Positions 16,253 to 26,439 of a stretch of DNA of 64,000 bases are shown here, in pieces (position 1 is the first letter of the stretch; every line of letters starts with the position of its first letter). Under the pieces are notes generated by a model. The model searched no databases, was not told where the DNA came from, and saw only the letters and a program-made list of their open reading frames with translations. The stretch is from JAJUFS01 sp036381175 (GTDB taxonomy: Bacteria > Pseudomonadota > Gammaproteobacteria > Natronospirales > JAJUFS01), in NCBI GenBank assembly GCA_036381175.1, contig DASVDI010000055.1, positions 18,203 through 82,202 of the forward strand, given 5' to 3'. A program made the translations under genes and the position numbers.

Positions 16253-17376
16253 AGAAGCAGATTCGCGAGAACCTGTCCGTAAATTCCGCTCAGTTTCTCC
16301 AGCTCCTCGATCCGCACACATTCATTCACCTGGTGAATGCTCGCATTGCTCACGCCGAGTTCGATCACCGCGGCGCCACTCGGCGCGATAAATCGTCCAT
16401 CCGATGTTCCGCCGCCCGTGCTGTGTTCAGGCTGCCGTCCGGTTTCCTCGCGAATCGCCGCATCCACCGCCTGGGTCAGCGCGCCGTCGGCCGTGAAAAA
16501 CGGCCGGCCGGATTCGCGCCAGTCGATATTCCAGTCGAGCTGTCTTCGGTCGAGTATTTTTGCGACCGCCACCTGCAGACCTTGCGCGGTCTGCTCGGGA
16601 CAATATCGGAAGTTGAAGCGTGCGGTGAGTTCGCCGGGGATGACGTTATCCGCGCCCGTGCCGGCGTGAATGTTGGAAACCTGGAAGCTTGTGGGCGGAA
16701 AGGTTTCGAAGCCTCCATCCCAGCGCTGTTCCGTCAACTCGCGCAACGCGCCGAGTGCGCGATGAATCGGGTTCACCGCAATTTCCGGATACGCGACGTG
16801 ACCTTGCACGCCTTTCACCGTCAACACACCGTTCAATGAGCCGCGCCGGCCGACGCGAATGACATCACCCAGCCTCTTGTTGCTCGACGGTTCGCCGACG
16901 ATGCAGTAATCGATCTTTTCGCCGCGCTGCTGCAATTCCTGCATGACGTGACGCGTACCGTGCTCGGCAATACCTTCCTCGTCGCTGGTGATCAGGAAAG
17001 CAATGCTGCCGTTGAAAGTGGAATGCTTGCCGAGAAAATTTTCGACGGCAGTGATCATGGCGGCGAGTCCGCCTTTCATGTCGGCCGCGCCGCGTCCGTA
17101 AAGAAAACCGTCGTGTTCCGTTGGCTCGAAGGGCGGGAATTTCCATTCGGCTTCCGGACCGGTGGGGACGACATCGGTGTGGCCGGCGAACACGAACAGC
17201 GGTGATGCCTTTCCGTAGCGCGCCCAGAGATTCTTCACGCCGCCCGCATCCATGCGCTCGACAGCAAAGCCAAGCTTCTGCAGACGTTCCGCGATCACGT
17301 CCTGGCAGCCGCCGTCTTCCGGTGTGACGGAAGGGCGGGCGATGAGCGCTTTTGCGAATTCCAGCGTGGCTGACAT
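16249..17376 (-). CDS. dapE: Succinyl-diaminopimelate desuccinylase
   Basis: This 375-residue M20-family zinc hydrolase shows metal-ligand motifs VFAGHTDVVPTG (His near 66) and GRGAADMKGGLAAM (Asp near 99). TSDEEG carries the catalytic Glu near 133, and there is a C-terminal His in SIHQVNECV. It removes succinate to give LL-diaminopimelate for lysine and peptidoglycan. I chose ATG 17376, which overlaps the upstream stop as TGATG; a GTG one codon earlier is possible. It is the last gene of the map-glnD-dapC-dapD-yffB-dapE operon. Confidence 0.95.
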   Translation of the reverse strand: MSATLEFAKALIARPSVTPEDGGCQDVIAERLQKLGFAVERMDAGGVKNLWARYGKASPLFVFAGHTDVVPTGPEAEWKFPPFEPTEHDGFLYGRGAADMKGGLAAMITAVENFLGKHSTFNGSIAFLITSDEEGIAEHGTRHVMQELQQRGEKIDYCIVGEPSSNKRLGDVIRVGRRGSLNGVLTVKGVQGHVAYPEIAVNPIHRALGALRELTEQRWDGGFETFPPTSFQVSNIHAGTGADNVIPGELTARFNFRYCPEQTAQGLQVAVAKILDRRQLDWNIDWRESGRPFFTADGALTQAVDAAIREETGRQPEHSTGGGTSDGRFIAPSGAAVIELGVSNASIHQVNECVRIEELEKLSGIYGQVLANLLL

Positions 17377-17711
17377 CACATCAACGCCTTGCGCCAGGTG
17401 TTTTCATCGAATCCCGAAAGCAGCTTGTGTTCATTGACGAGCACGGGTCTTTTGATGAGCGCGGGATGGTCCTGCAACAAGGCCGGCAGTGCATTTTCCG
17501 CGCGCGCCTTTTCGGCATCGGACAACTGCCGCCACGTCGTGCCGCGCCGGTTGAGAAGTCCGTCCCCGAGTGCGGCATGCCACGCTTTCAGTGTGTGCAC
17601 TGACGGAACATCATCGCGCACATCGATGAAGTCGTATTCAAGACCGTTGGCGTCCAGCCACTTGCGCGCCTTGCGGCAGCTGTCGCAATTTTTCAGTCCG
17701 TAGAGAATCAT
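17376..17711 (-). CDS. ArsC/Spx-family protein (YffB type)
   Basis: This 111-residue thioredoxin-fold protein has the N-terminal NCDSCRKARKWLD segment (CxxC at about residues 9-12), followed by EYDFIDVRDD. It also has KRPVLVNEHKLLSGF near 87, all typical of YffB/ArsC-like proteins. YffB sits next to dapE in many gammaproteobacteria, as here, but its role is not established. It is unrelated in fold to the arsenate reductase at 15241. It overlaps dapE by one base and starts 4 bases into the dapD end. Confidence 0.88.
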   Translation of the reverse strand: MILYGLKNCDSCRKARKWLDANGLEYDFIDVRDDVPSVHTLKAWHAALGDGLLNRRGTTWRQLSDAEKARAENALPALLQDHPALIKRPVLVNEHKLLSGFDENTWRKALM

Positions 17712-18541
17712 GCTTCTTCCTGCGCGGATCGGAGGAGTTGATTGATGCCGACCTTGCCGCGCGTCTTCTCGTCGACCTTCTTCACGATCACCGCGCAGTT
17801 CAATGAATACTTTCCGTTGGCAGCGGGTAGTGAGCCAGGCACGACAACGCTGCCGGCCGGCACGCGGCCGTAGAGAACTTCGTCTTTCTCGCGATCGTAG
17901 ATGCGCGTCGACTGGCCCAGAAACACGCCCATGCCGATGACGGCGCCTTCCTCCACGATCACGCCTTCAACGACTTCCGAACGCGCGCCGATGAAACAGT
18001 TGTCTTCAATGATCGTCGGCGTCGCCTGCAAAGGCTCCAGCACGCCGCCGATGCCTGCGCCGCCGGAAAGATGCACATGATCGCCGATCTGCGCGCACGA
18101 GCCGACGGTTGCCCAGGTGTCCACCATCGTGCCTTTCCCGACGCGCGCACCGATGTTGATGTAGGAGGGCATCAGCACCGCATCGTGATCGATGAATGCG
18201 CCCTTGCGCACCATCGCTTGCGGCACGACTCGCACGCCGTCACGCTGGAAATCATCGCGCGAATAATCCGAATACTTCAGCGGCACCTTGTCGAAGTAAC
18301 GGGTTTCGCCGCCATTGATGACATCATTTGCAGACACGCGGAAATACAACAGCACGGCCTTCTTCAGCCATTCGTTGACGGTCCATTGTCCGTCGCCCTT
18401 CTCAGCGATGCGCAGTGTACCGTCGTCCAGTCCGTCGATGGTTTGCAGTACCGCCTCACGCACATCACCGGCGACAGTTGCCGGCGTGATGCTGTCGCGT
18501 TGCTCGAAGGCGCGTTCGATGATCTCCTGAACGTTGTTCAT
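17708..18541 (-). CDS. dapD: Tetrahydrodipicolinate N-succinyltransferase
   Basis: This 277-residue enzyme transfers succinyl from succinyl-CoA to tetrahydrodipicolinate. The N-terminal helical part (to about residue 100) is followed by a left-handed beta-helix of hexapeptide repeats (AFIDHDAVLMPSYINIGARV onward). The GGAGIGGVLEPLQA segment near 168 is typical of DapD. The stop and start overlaps with dapC and yffB show tight co-translation. Confidence 0.96.
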   Translation of the reverse strand: MNNVQEIIERAFEQRDSITPATVAGDVREAVLQTIDGLDDGTLRIAEKGDGQWTVNEWLKKAVLLYFRVSANDVINGGETRYFDKVPLKYSDYSRDDFQRDGVRVVPQAMVRKGAFIDHDAVLMPSYINIGARVGKGTMVDTWATVGSCAQIGDHVHLSGGAGIGGVLEPLQATPTIIEDNCFIGARSEVVEGVIVEEGAVIGMGVFLGQSTRIYDREKDEVLYGRVPAGSVVVPGSLPAANGKYSLNCAVIVKKVDEKTRGKVGINQLLRSAQEEA

Positions 18542-19749
18542 GCTCCCTCTCTTCCCAGTGTTTCGACAAATTCACGAATGCGCCGCATGGCGTCTTCGCA
18601 TTCCTGCATATCCGGCACCAGCGAAATGCGAACTCTCCCTTTGCCGGGATTGCCACTCTCCGTGTCGCGCGAAAGGTAACTTCCCGGCAGCAGCGTGAGA
18701 TTCTGTTCCGCGAAAAGGCGGCGAACAAATTCTTCATCATCTATTGGGGACGCCGGCCAGAGATAAAATGCGGCCGGCGGCATTTTCACATCCATGACGG
18801 GCGCAAGGATTTCCATCGCCGTTTCGAACTTGCGCCGATAGTACGCGCGGTTTTCAACGACATGCGCATCGTCGTTCCAGGCTTCAACGCTTGCAAGCTG
18901 CGCGGGCAGCGGCATCGCGCAGCCGTGATAGGTTCGATACAAAAGAAACGGCTGCATGATCGATGCATCGCCCGCAACGAAGCCGGAGCGCAATCCCGGT
19001 ACGTTGGAACGCTTCGACAGCGAATGGAAAACAACGGCGCGACGAAAATCATCGCGGCCGGTTTCGCGGCAGACTTCCAGCAATCCTGGCGGCGGCGAGT
19101 TCTCGTCGAAATAGATTTCGGAGTAACACTCGTCGGATGCGATCACGAAATCGTATTTATCGGCGAGATCGAGCGCGCGGCCGAGATACGCTTTATCCAT
19201 CACCGCGCCCGTCGGATTACCGGGCGAGCACAGGAAAAGAACCTGCGCGCGCTTCCAGACATTCTCCGGCACTGCATCGAGATCCGGCAGGAATCCGTTT
19301 TCCTCGAACGTGTTCAAATAATACGGCTCGGCGCCGGCGAGGAACGCCGCACCTTCATAGATCTGGTAGAAGGGATTCGGCATCAACACCAGCGGGTTTT
19401 CCTTCGGGTCGACCACCGCCTGCACAAACGAAAACAATCCCTCGCGCGTGCCGCTTACCGGCACGACGTGCCGCTCCGGATCGAGCATGCCGGGTGCGAG
19501 ATCGAAGCGGCGGTTCAGCCAGTTCACGATCGCTTCGCGCAGCTGGGGAACGCCTTTCGCCTGCGGATAACTCGCAAGTCCATCCATGTGCCGGATCAGT
19601 GCGTCGATCACGAAAGCGGGCGGCGCATGCCGCGGCTCGCCGATGGAAAGCGCGATGTGCGATTTATCAACCGGCGGCGTGATGCCGGCCTTGAGTTGGG
19701 CGAGACGTTCGAAAGGATAGGGTTTCAGTTTCGGAAGATTCGGGTTCAT
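18538..19749 (-). CDS. dapC: Succinyldiaminopimelate transaminase
   Basis: This 403-residue class I/II PLP aminotransferase starts MNPNLPKLKPYPFERL, the usual DapC opening, so I chose ATG 19749 over an in-frame codon 54 bases upstream. The PLP lysine is in HSLSKRSNVPGLRSGF near 235, with the Asp in ASDECYSEIYF near 205. It forms N-succinyl-LL-diaminopimelate using glutamate. No strong ribosome site precedes it, so it may rely on coupling to glnD, 31 bases upstream. Confidence 0.92.
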   Translation of the reverse strand: MNPNLPKLKPYPFERLAQLKAGITPPVDKSHIALSIGEPRHAPPAFVIDALIRHMDGLASYPQAKGVPQLREAIVNWLNRRFDLAPGMLDPERHVVPVSGTREGLFSFVQAVVDPKENPLVLMPNPFYQIYEGAAFLAGAEPYYLNTFEENGFLPDLDAVPENVWKRAQVLFLCSPGNPTGAVMDKAYLGRALDLADKYDFVIASDECYSEIYFDENSPPPGLLEVCRETGRDDFRRAVVFHSLSKRSNVPGLRSGFVAGDASIMQPFLLYRTYHGCAMPLPAQLASVEAWNDDAHVVENRAYYRRKFETAMEILAPVMDVKMPPAAFYLWPASPIDDEEFVRRLFAEQNLTLLPGSYLSRDTESGNPGKGRVRISLVPDMQECEDAMRRIREFVETLGREGA

Positions 19750-19780
19750 CGGATTTTTTTCTATGGGCTTTTTCGAATTG

Positions 19781-22414
19781 TCATTGCCGCGCGAGCATTC
19801 CATTCAGCGCGCGTTCCAGGTCCGCTTGCTGTTCCGTCGCATCCAGCGGCCGGTTGTTTTCATCCGTCACGAAAAAAACGTCTTCGGCGCGCTCGCCGAC
19901 GGTGGTGACTTTCGCGGTCTGCAATCTTACGCCACAGGCGTTGAATGCGCGCCCGATTTCGGAAAGCAGGCCAGGCCGGTCGCCGGCCGTTATTTCCACA
20001 ACCGTTCGCGCGTTGTGCGGATCGCGATGAAAATCAATGCGCGTTGGCGTGTCGAACAACCGCACCTGGCGTGGCACGCGGCGACGCACCGTCAACGGGC
20101 GGTCGCCTTCCTCGCCAAGCCGTTGCGCCAGCGTGCGAACGATCTGCTGTTCGCGCGCTTCGTCTTCGATAGTTTCACCGCCGGCCTCCAGCACCGAATA
20201 GGTGTGCACCGCGCGTCCCATGCCGACGGAAACCACGCGCGCATCGACGATGTTCAAGCCAAGCTGATCCAGCACCGCGGTTGCGCGTCCGAACAGCGAA
20301 CCGTCGTCGCCCGCCGCAATGAACACCGCCGTTCCGCCGAGCTCGGTTTCGCGGCGCACGCGTACCAGCACGTTGTCTGTCGGTGAATCGGCAAGAATGC
20401 GCGCATGCCAGGAAATCTCGTCCGGCGTGTGGCGCAGGAAATATTCCTCGTTGAAATCCGTCCAGAGAGTGAATACGCGCCGCGTGTCGTGTCCGGCCGC
20501 GGCGAATTTCGCGATGGCCGCTTCCTTCGTTTCCTTGATGAGTTCGTCCTTGTCGATCGGCGTTTCCAGGCCACTGCGAAGCGCGCGGCGCGTTTGCTCG
20601 TAGAGATCGCGGAAAAGTCGCGCTTTCCAGGAATTCCACAGCGCCGGATTCGTGCCGCGCACGTCCGCGACCGTCAGCACGTACAGATAATCCAGGTGCA
20701 ATTGATCGCCGATGATCTGCGCGAAATCGTGAATCACCTGCGGGTCGGTCGTGTCTTTCTTCTGTGCCGTGACGGACAGCAGCAGATGGTGTTTCACCAG
20801 CCACGCCACGAGGCGCGCGTCGTACTTGCTGAGCCCGTGTTCGAGGCAGAACGTTTCGGCATCCGCGGCGCCAAGCTCGGAGTGATCGCCGCCGCGCCCC
20901 TTGCCGATGTCGTGGAACAGGCCGGCGAGATACGCGAGTTCCGGTTTTGGCAGGTTCTGCATGATGAGGCTGCAGACAGGAAATTCGCTGTCGAAACGCG
21001 GCAGCGCGAAACGGCGCAGGTTCGAGACGACAAACAAGATGTGTTCATCGACGGTATAGGCGTGGAACAGGTCGAACTGCATGCGTCCGGTGATTGCGCC
21101 GAAGGCGGGAATGTAACGGCCGAGAATGCCGTAGCGGTTCATGCGCCGCAGCTCATGCGTGACGCCGTGCGGCTCGCGCAGGATGCGCATGAACAGTTCG
21201 CGGTTGTATTCGTTGTCGCGGAAATCGTCGTCGATGAGATCGCGGCAATGACGCAACTCGCGGATCGTGGAAGGACTCACGCCCTTGATGCCTGGATTTT
21301 GTTGCAGCAGGAGAAACAACTCGAGCAAGGCGGACGGTTGTTCGCGGAACACGCCAGCGCGCGTGATCTCGATGAAGCCATGGCGCACCTGGAAGCGCGC
21401 GTTCAACGGTTCCGGTGCTTCATCCGCTTCCAGCAGGATTTCTTCCTCGAACAATTCAAGCAGCATCTCGTTGAGACGATTCACTTCCGTGACCGTGCGG
21501 TAATACTGTTGCATGAATTGTTCGACCGCGCGGTTGCTGCCGCGGTCTTCAAAACCGAACTGTTTTGAAAGTTTCAGTTGCGCGTCGAACAGCAGCCGTT
21601 CTTCGTGGCGGCGGTAGAGCAGGTGCAGCGCGAAACGCACGCGCCACAGAAACTGCCGGGCTTCGTCGAGCTTGTCGTATTCATCCCGCGTGAGAAATCC
21701 GCGCCGCACGAGTTCCTGTAGTGATGCGGCAGCAAAGTGCCGCTGCGCGATCCAGCCGATCATCTGGATGTCGCGCAGGCCGCCCGGCGCTTCCTTCACG
21801 TTCGGTTCCAGCTTGCGCGCGGTGTGATCGAATTTTTCGTGCCGCTCTTCCTGTTCGCGGCGCTTGGCGATGAAGAACTCGGACGACGGCCAGATGCCGG
21901 GCGGTGCAACCGCCTCGCGCATCTGTTCGAAAAGCGCGCGTTCGCCGATCAGCAGGCGCGCTTCCATCAGCGCGGTCGCAACCGTGATGTCGTCGCGCGC
22001 AGCACTCACGCATTCATCAACCGTGCGCACGCTGTGGCCGATCTCGAGACCGATGTCCCAGAGAAAAGTGATGAAGGCTTCGAGTTTCGGGGCGAGCGCA
22101 TCCGGCGGGCATTCGCAGAGCACCATGATGTCGATGTCGGAGGCGGGATGCAGTTCGCCGCGTCCGTAACCGCCGACGGCGACGAGCGCAACGTTCGTGG
22201 CATCGAGATGCCGTTGCCAGGCAAGACGCATGAGCTGATCGACAGCTTGCGAGCGCGCGTGGACCAGCTCGGAAATTTCGACGCCCTGTTCGAACGCGGC
22301 GCCGAGCCGCGCGAACATGCCGCGCACCTCGCCGCGCAACTGCTCGACCGACGCGTCGCCGGTCAGCGTCGAGGAATCGACCAATTCGGGAGTGGAGGGC
22401 AACATTGTCGTCAC
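19781..22414 (-). CDS. glnD: [Protein-PII] uridylyltransferase/uridylyl-removing enzyme
   Basis: This 877-residue nitrogen sensor is complete. The nucleotidyltransferase domain has GGYGRGELHPASDIDIMVL (about residues 81-99). The HD domain has LFHDIGKGRGGDHSELGA near 495, and two ACT domains close the protein (from about 690 and 800, VEITAGDRPGLLSEIGRAF). It uridylylates and deuridylylates PII according to glutamine level. It lies between map and dapC as in many gammaproteobacteria. Confidence 0.96.
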   Translation of the reverse strand: MTTMLPSTPELVDSSTLTGDASVEQLRGEVRGMFARLGAAFEQGVEISELVHARSQAVDQLMRLAWQRHLDATNVALVAVGGYGRGELHPASDIDIMVLCECPPDALAPKLEAFITFLWDIGLEIGHSVRTVDECVSAARDDITVATALMEARLLIGERALFEQMREAVAPPGIWPSSEFFIAKRREQEERHEKFDHTARKLEPNVKEAPGGLRDIQMIGWIAQRHFAAASLQELVRRGFLTRDEYDKLDEARQFLWRVRFALHLLYRRHEERLLFDAQLKLSKQFGFEDRGSNRAVEQFMQQYYRTVTEVNRLNEMLLELFEEEILLEADEAPEPLNARFQVRHGFIEITRAGVFREQPSALLELFLLLQQNPGIKGVSPSTIRELRHCRDLIDDDFRDNEYNRELFMRILREPHGVTHELRRMNRYGILGRYIPAFGAITGRMQFDLFHAYTVDEHILFVVSNLRRFALPRFDSEFPVCSLIMQNLPKPELAYLAGLFHDIGKGRGGDHSELGAADAETFCLEHGLSKYDARLVAWLVKHHLLLSVTAQKKDTTDPQVIHDFAQIIGDQLHLDYLYVLTVADVRGTNPALWNSWKARLFRDLYEQTRRALRSGLETPIDKDELIKETKEAAIAKFAAAGHDTRRVFTLWTDFNEEYFLRHTPDEISWHARILADSPTDNVLVRVRRETELGGTAVFIAAGDDGSLFGRATAVLDQLGLNIVDARVVSVGMGRAVHTYSVLEAGGETIEDEAREQQIVRTLAQRLGEEGDRPLTVRRRVPRQVRLFDTPTRIDFHRDPHNARTVVEITAGDRPGLLSEIGRAFNACGVRLQTAKVTTVGERAEDVFFVTDENNRPLDATEQQADLERALNGMLARQ

Positions 22415-22437
22415 GGGCCGGACGGGCCGTTACCGGC

Positions 22438-23208
22438 TCAGATGTCCGTTTCCTCGCCGCGACGCGTCAACACCTCGAAGCCTGTGCCGGTCACCAGGAT
22501 CGTGTGCTCCCATTGCGCGGACAGCGAATGGTCCTTCGTCACCACCGTCCAGCCGTCCGGCAGCATTTTCACGTGGCGCTTGCCGGCGTTGATCATCGGT
22601 TCGATCGTGAAGGTCATGCCCGGTGCAAGCTCAAGGCCGGTGCCGGGCTCGCCGTAATGCAGCACCTGCGGATCCTCGTGGAAAATCCGCCCGATGCCGT
22701 GACCGCAATATTCGCGCACCACGGAATAGCCGCGGCTTTCGGCGAGTTGCTGGATGGCGTGGCCGATGTCGCCGAGCTTGACGCCGGGCTTGACCATCCG
22801 GATTCCCGTCAGCAGGCATTCGCGGGTGGTGTCAACCAGGCGGCGCGCCTGGATCGAGGGCTCGCCCACGTAGAACATTTTCGAGGTGTCACCGTGGAAG
22901 TCGTCGTGGATCAGCGTGACGTCGATGTTGATCAGGTCGCCGTTCTTCAGCTTCTTGTCGCCCGGAATGCCGTGGCAGACCACGTGGTTGACCGAGGTGC
23001 AGACCGATTTCGGGAAACCGCGGTAATTGAGCGGGGCGGGGATGGAAGCCTGCGCGTTGACGATGAAATCGTGGCAGATATCGTTCAGCTCGCCCGTCGT
23101 GACGCCCGGTTTGACGTATTCGCCAATCATTTCAAGCACTTCGGCAGCAAGCTTGCCCACCGTGCGCATTTTTTCGATGTCTTCGGGTGTTTTTATGCTG
23201 ACGGACAT
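22438..23208 (-). CDS. map: Methionine aminopeptidase type I
   Basis: This 256-residue metallopeptidase removes N-terminal Met from new proteins. Metal ligands are visible in the family motifs: His in YCGHGIGRIFHEDP, Asp in INIDVTLIHDDFHGD, and Glu in FTIEPMI. It starts MSVSIKTPEDIEKMR. It is transcribed away from rpsB, the classic map-rpsB divergence, and leads the leftward operon. Confidence 0.96.
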   Translation of the reverse strand: MSVSIKTPEDIEKMRTVGKLAAEVLEMIGEYVKPGVTTGELNDICHDFIVNAQASIPAPLNYRGFPKSVCTSVNHVVCHGIPGDKKLKNGDLINIDVTLIHDDFHGDTSKMFYVGEPSIQARRLVDTTRECLLTGIRMVKPGVKLGDIGHAIQQLAESRGYSVVREYCGHGIGRIFHEDPQVLHYGEPGTGLELAPGMTFTIEPMINAGKRHVKMLPDGWTVVTKDHSLSAQWEHTILVTGTGFEVLTRRGEETDI

Positions 23209-23263
23209 GGGAGCTTCCGGATTCGGGAAAATTTGAATGAGGGCAGGCGCTTACGTCAATAAA

Positions 23264-23296
23264 GCCTTTGCCTGCAAAGGCCGCCTATGGTATAAA
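23264..23296 (+). promoter_or_regulatory. Candidate sigma70 promoter for rpsB-tsf with an overlapping palindrome
   Basis: TTGCCT (23268-23273) and TATAAA (23291-23296) are separated by 17 bases, a near-ideal promoter. The -35 lies within a small palindrome, GCCTTTG-CCTG-CAAAGGC (23264-23281), which could be an operator. The transcript would have a leader of about 140 bases before rpsB. Such leaders mediate S2 autoregulation in E. coli; I did not verify a conserved fold here. Confidence 0.5.
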
Positions 23297-23439
23297 GCGC
23301 GCGCTTTTTAAGCAAACCAACAGGGATTTCGCGAGAAGTCCCATACCCCACACACGTTTCGACACAGGCGGCGGGGTGCCCGGGAGAAAACGGGTCGGCG
23401 CCTGGGAAACGTGGAGGCTCAACCCCTGGAGCAAGACAC

Positions 23440-24456
23440 ATGGCGAACGTATCCATGCGCCAGATGCTGGAAGCTGGCGTGCATTTCGGTCATCAGACCC
23501 GTTACTGGAACCCCAAGATGGCACCGTACATCTTCGGCGAGCGTTCCAAGATCCACATCATCAATCTCGAAAAAACCGTTCCGCTGTTCGACGACGCGAC
23601 GAATTTCATCGGTCGCCTGGCATCGAACCGCGGCAAGATCCTGTTCGTCGGCACCAAGCGCGCGGCGCGCGACGTGGTGCGCGAGGAAGCCGGCCGCGCC
23701 GGCATGCCTTTCGTCAGCCATCGCTGGCTGGGCGGCATGCTCACCAACTTCAAGACCGTGCGCGGTTCCATCAAGCGCCTCATGGAGCTGGAACAGCAGG
23801 CGGCCGACGGCACCTTCGAGCGCCTGACGAAGAAGGAAACCATCGTCCTGCGCCGCGAGATGGAAAAGCTCGAGCGTTCGCTCGGCGGCATCAAGGAAAT
23901 GAACAGCCTGCCGGACGCGCTGTTCGTCATCGACGTCGGCTACGAGAAGATCGCCATCAAGGAAGCCCGCAAGCTGGGTATTCCCATCGTTGCAATCGTC
24001 GATACCAACAACTCTCCCGATGAAGTCGACTACGTCATTCCGGGCAACGATGACGCGATCCGCGCCATCCGCCTGTACGCCAAGGGCGTGGCCGATGCCG
24101 TGATCGACGGTCGCGGTGCGGTACCGGTCGGTGTGGGCGCATCCGATGACCTCGTCGAACTGGACGAGCAGGGCAACCCGCTGGTGAACGAAGCGCCGAA
24201 GAAGAAGGCGACGGCAAAGAAAGCTGCGGCGAAGAAAAAGGCCCCGGTGAAGAAGGCTGTTGCCAAGGCGGAGCCTGCGAAGGCTGAAGAAAAGGTTGAA
24301 GCCGCGACGGAAGACAAGGCCAGGACCGAAGCCAAGGCTGAGACCAAGACCGAAGCCAAGGCTGACGACAGCGAAGCGAGCAAGAAGAAGACCGCTGCCA
24401 AGAAGGCGCCGGCCAGGAAGAAAACTGCCGCCAAGAAAGAAGCGGACGCCGAGTAA
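23440..24456 (+). CDS. rpsB: 30S ribosomal protein S2 with long Lys/Ala-rich C-terminal tail
   Basis: This 338-residue S2 starts MANVSMRQMLEAGVHFGHQT, with conserved RWLGGMLTNFKTV near 103 and IPIVAIVDTNNSPD near 184. The ordinary S2 body ends near residue 245. About 90 further residues are low-complexity KKKATAKKAAAKKKA-type sequence, an acidic spacer, and then KKKTAAKKAPARKKTAAKK. E. coli S2 has 241 residues. The tail resembles histone-H1-like basic tails. It is encoded in frame with normal codon use, so it is not an assembly join. Confidence 0.96.
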   Translation: MANVSMRQMLEAGVHFGHQTRYWNPKMAPYIFGERSKIHIINLEKTVPLFDDATNFIGRLASNRGKILFVGTKRAARDVVREEAGRAGMPFVSHRWLGGMLTNFKTVRGSIKRLMELEQQAADGTFERLTKKETIVLRREMEKLERSLGGIKEMNSLPDALFVIDVGYEKIAIKEARKLGIPIVAIVDTNNSPDEVDYVIPGNDDAIRAIRLYAKGVADAVIDGRGAVPVGVGASDDLVELDEQGNPLVNEAPKKKATAKKAAAKKKAPVKKAVAKAEPAKAEEKVEAATEDKARTEAKAETKTEAKADDSEASKKKTAAKKAPARKKTAAKKEADAE

Positions 24457-24468
24457 AGGCATCGCTCT

Positions 24469-24501
24469 CCGGACGGCGCGTCATTGCGATGCGCCGTCCG
24501 G
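24469..24501 (+). terminator. Hairpin between rpsB and tsf
   Basis: An 11-bp GC-rich stem (24469-24479 with 24491-24501) lies 13 bases after the rpsB stop and has only a weak T tail. It may be an attenuator or processing site that sets the S2 to EF-Ts ratio. Confidence 0.55.
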
Positions 24502-24543
24502 ATCCCATCTTCATAGAACGGCTACAGATTCGAGGTTTTTATC

Positions 24544-25419
<876 letters not shown>

Positions 25420-25470
25420 TCCACCACCTGGAAGCTACTGCGCTTGGCCCATTGTCCATTGATGGGCGTT

Positions 25471-25648
25471 AAAAATCGGCTCGGAACCATCATGTATGAC
25501 CTATACAGTCAAGTTCCTCGCCGATTTTTGCCTTGTCTTGCCGTCGCTCGTAACGCTTCCAGACGGCGGATTTCGCGCTTCTGAGTTGGCGGAAATGCCG
25601 TCAGCATTAAGGTAAACTTCCAAGGATTGAGCCCCGCGTAGCGGGGCT
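25471..25648. other. tsf-pyrH intergenic inverted repeats
   Basis: The 276-base gap between tsf and pyrH holds two structures and no credible gene. AAAAATCGGC (25471-25480) pairs with GCCGATTTTT (25520-25529) around a 39-base loop. A tight GC hairpin, AGCCCCGC-GTA-GCGGGGCT (25630-25648), follows. Either could end the rpsB-tsf transcript. Neither has a clean T run of more than five. Confidence 0.5.
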
Positions 25649-25695
25649 CTTGCCGAGCGAATCCCGAATCGATCTGCGTCACGAAGAGACCGCCC

Positions 25696-26439
25696 ATGAC
25701 TGAAAAGAAAGCGCCTGCCTTCAAACGCGTTCTCCTGAAGCTGAGCGGCGAAGCCCTGATGGGCGAGGCCGATTACGGCATCGATCCGAAGGTCATCGGC
25801 CGTCTTGCGGAGGAAATCCGCGATGTGTCGAAAAGCGGTGCGGAAATCGGCGTGGTCATCGGCGGTGGCAACATTTTCCGTGGCGAGGGTCTCGCGCGTT
25901 CGGGCATGGATCGTATCACCGGCGATCACATGGGCATGCTCGCGACAGTCATGAACGCGCTTGCCTTGCAGGATGCGCTGGAACGCCTCGGCGTTTACGC
26001 GCGTGTCATGTCGGCAATTCGCATCAATGAAGTGTGCGAAGACTACATCCGCCGCCGCGCGGTGCGTCACCTGGAAAAGGGCCGCATCGTGATTTTCGCC
26101 GCCGGCACCGGCAATCCCTTTTTCACGACGGATACAGCCGCCGCGCTGCGCGCGAGCGAAATCAACGCCGACCTGCTGCTCAAGGCGACCAAGGTCGATG
26201 GCGTTTACGACGCTGATCCAATCAAGCATCCCGACGCCAAAAAATACGAACACCTGACCTTCGACCAGGTGCTGACCGACAAGCTCGGCGTCATGGACGC
26301 GGCGGCGATTGTCATGTGCCGCGACAACGCCATTCCGCTGCGGGTTTTCAACATGAACAACGCCGGTGAGCTGGTGCGCATCATCTGCGAGGGCACAGCC
26401 ACCGTCGGCACGCGCGTGGATAACGGAGAAGCTGCATGA
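25696..26439 (+). CDS. pyrH: UMP kinase
   Basis: This 247-residue amino-acid-kinase fold enzyme phosphorylates UMP to UDP. The glycine-rich VLLKLSGEALMGE near residue 13, VIGGGNIFRG near 57 and the VDGVYDADP loop near 170 are typical. It overlaps frr by 4 bases. Confidence 0.97.
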   Translation: MTEKKAPAFKRVLLKLSGEALMGEADYGIDPKVIGRLAEEIRDVSKSGAEIGVVIGGGNIFRGEGLARSGMDRITGDHMGMLATVMNALALQDALERLGVYARVMSAIRINEVCEDYIRRRAVRHLEKGRIVIFAAGTGNPFFTTDTAAALRASEINADLLLKATKVDGVYDADPIKHPDAKKYEHLTFDQVLTDKLGVMDAAAIVMCRDNAIPLRVFNMNNAGELVRIICEGTATVGTRVDNGEAA

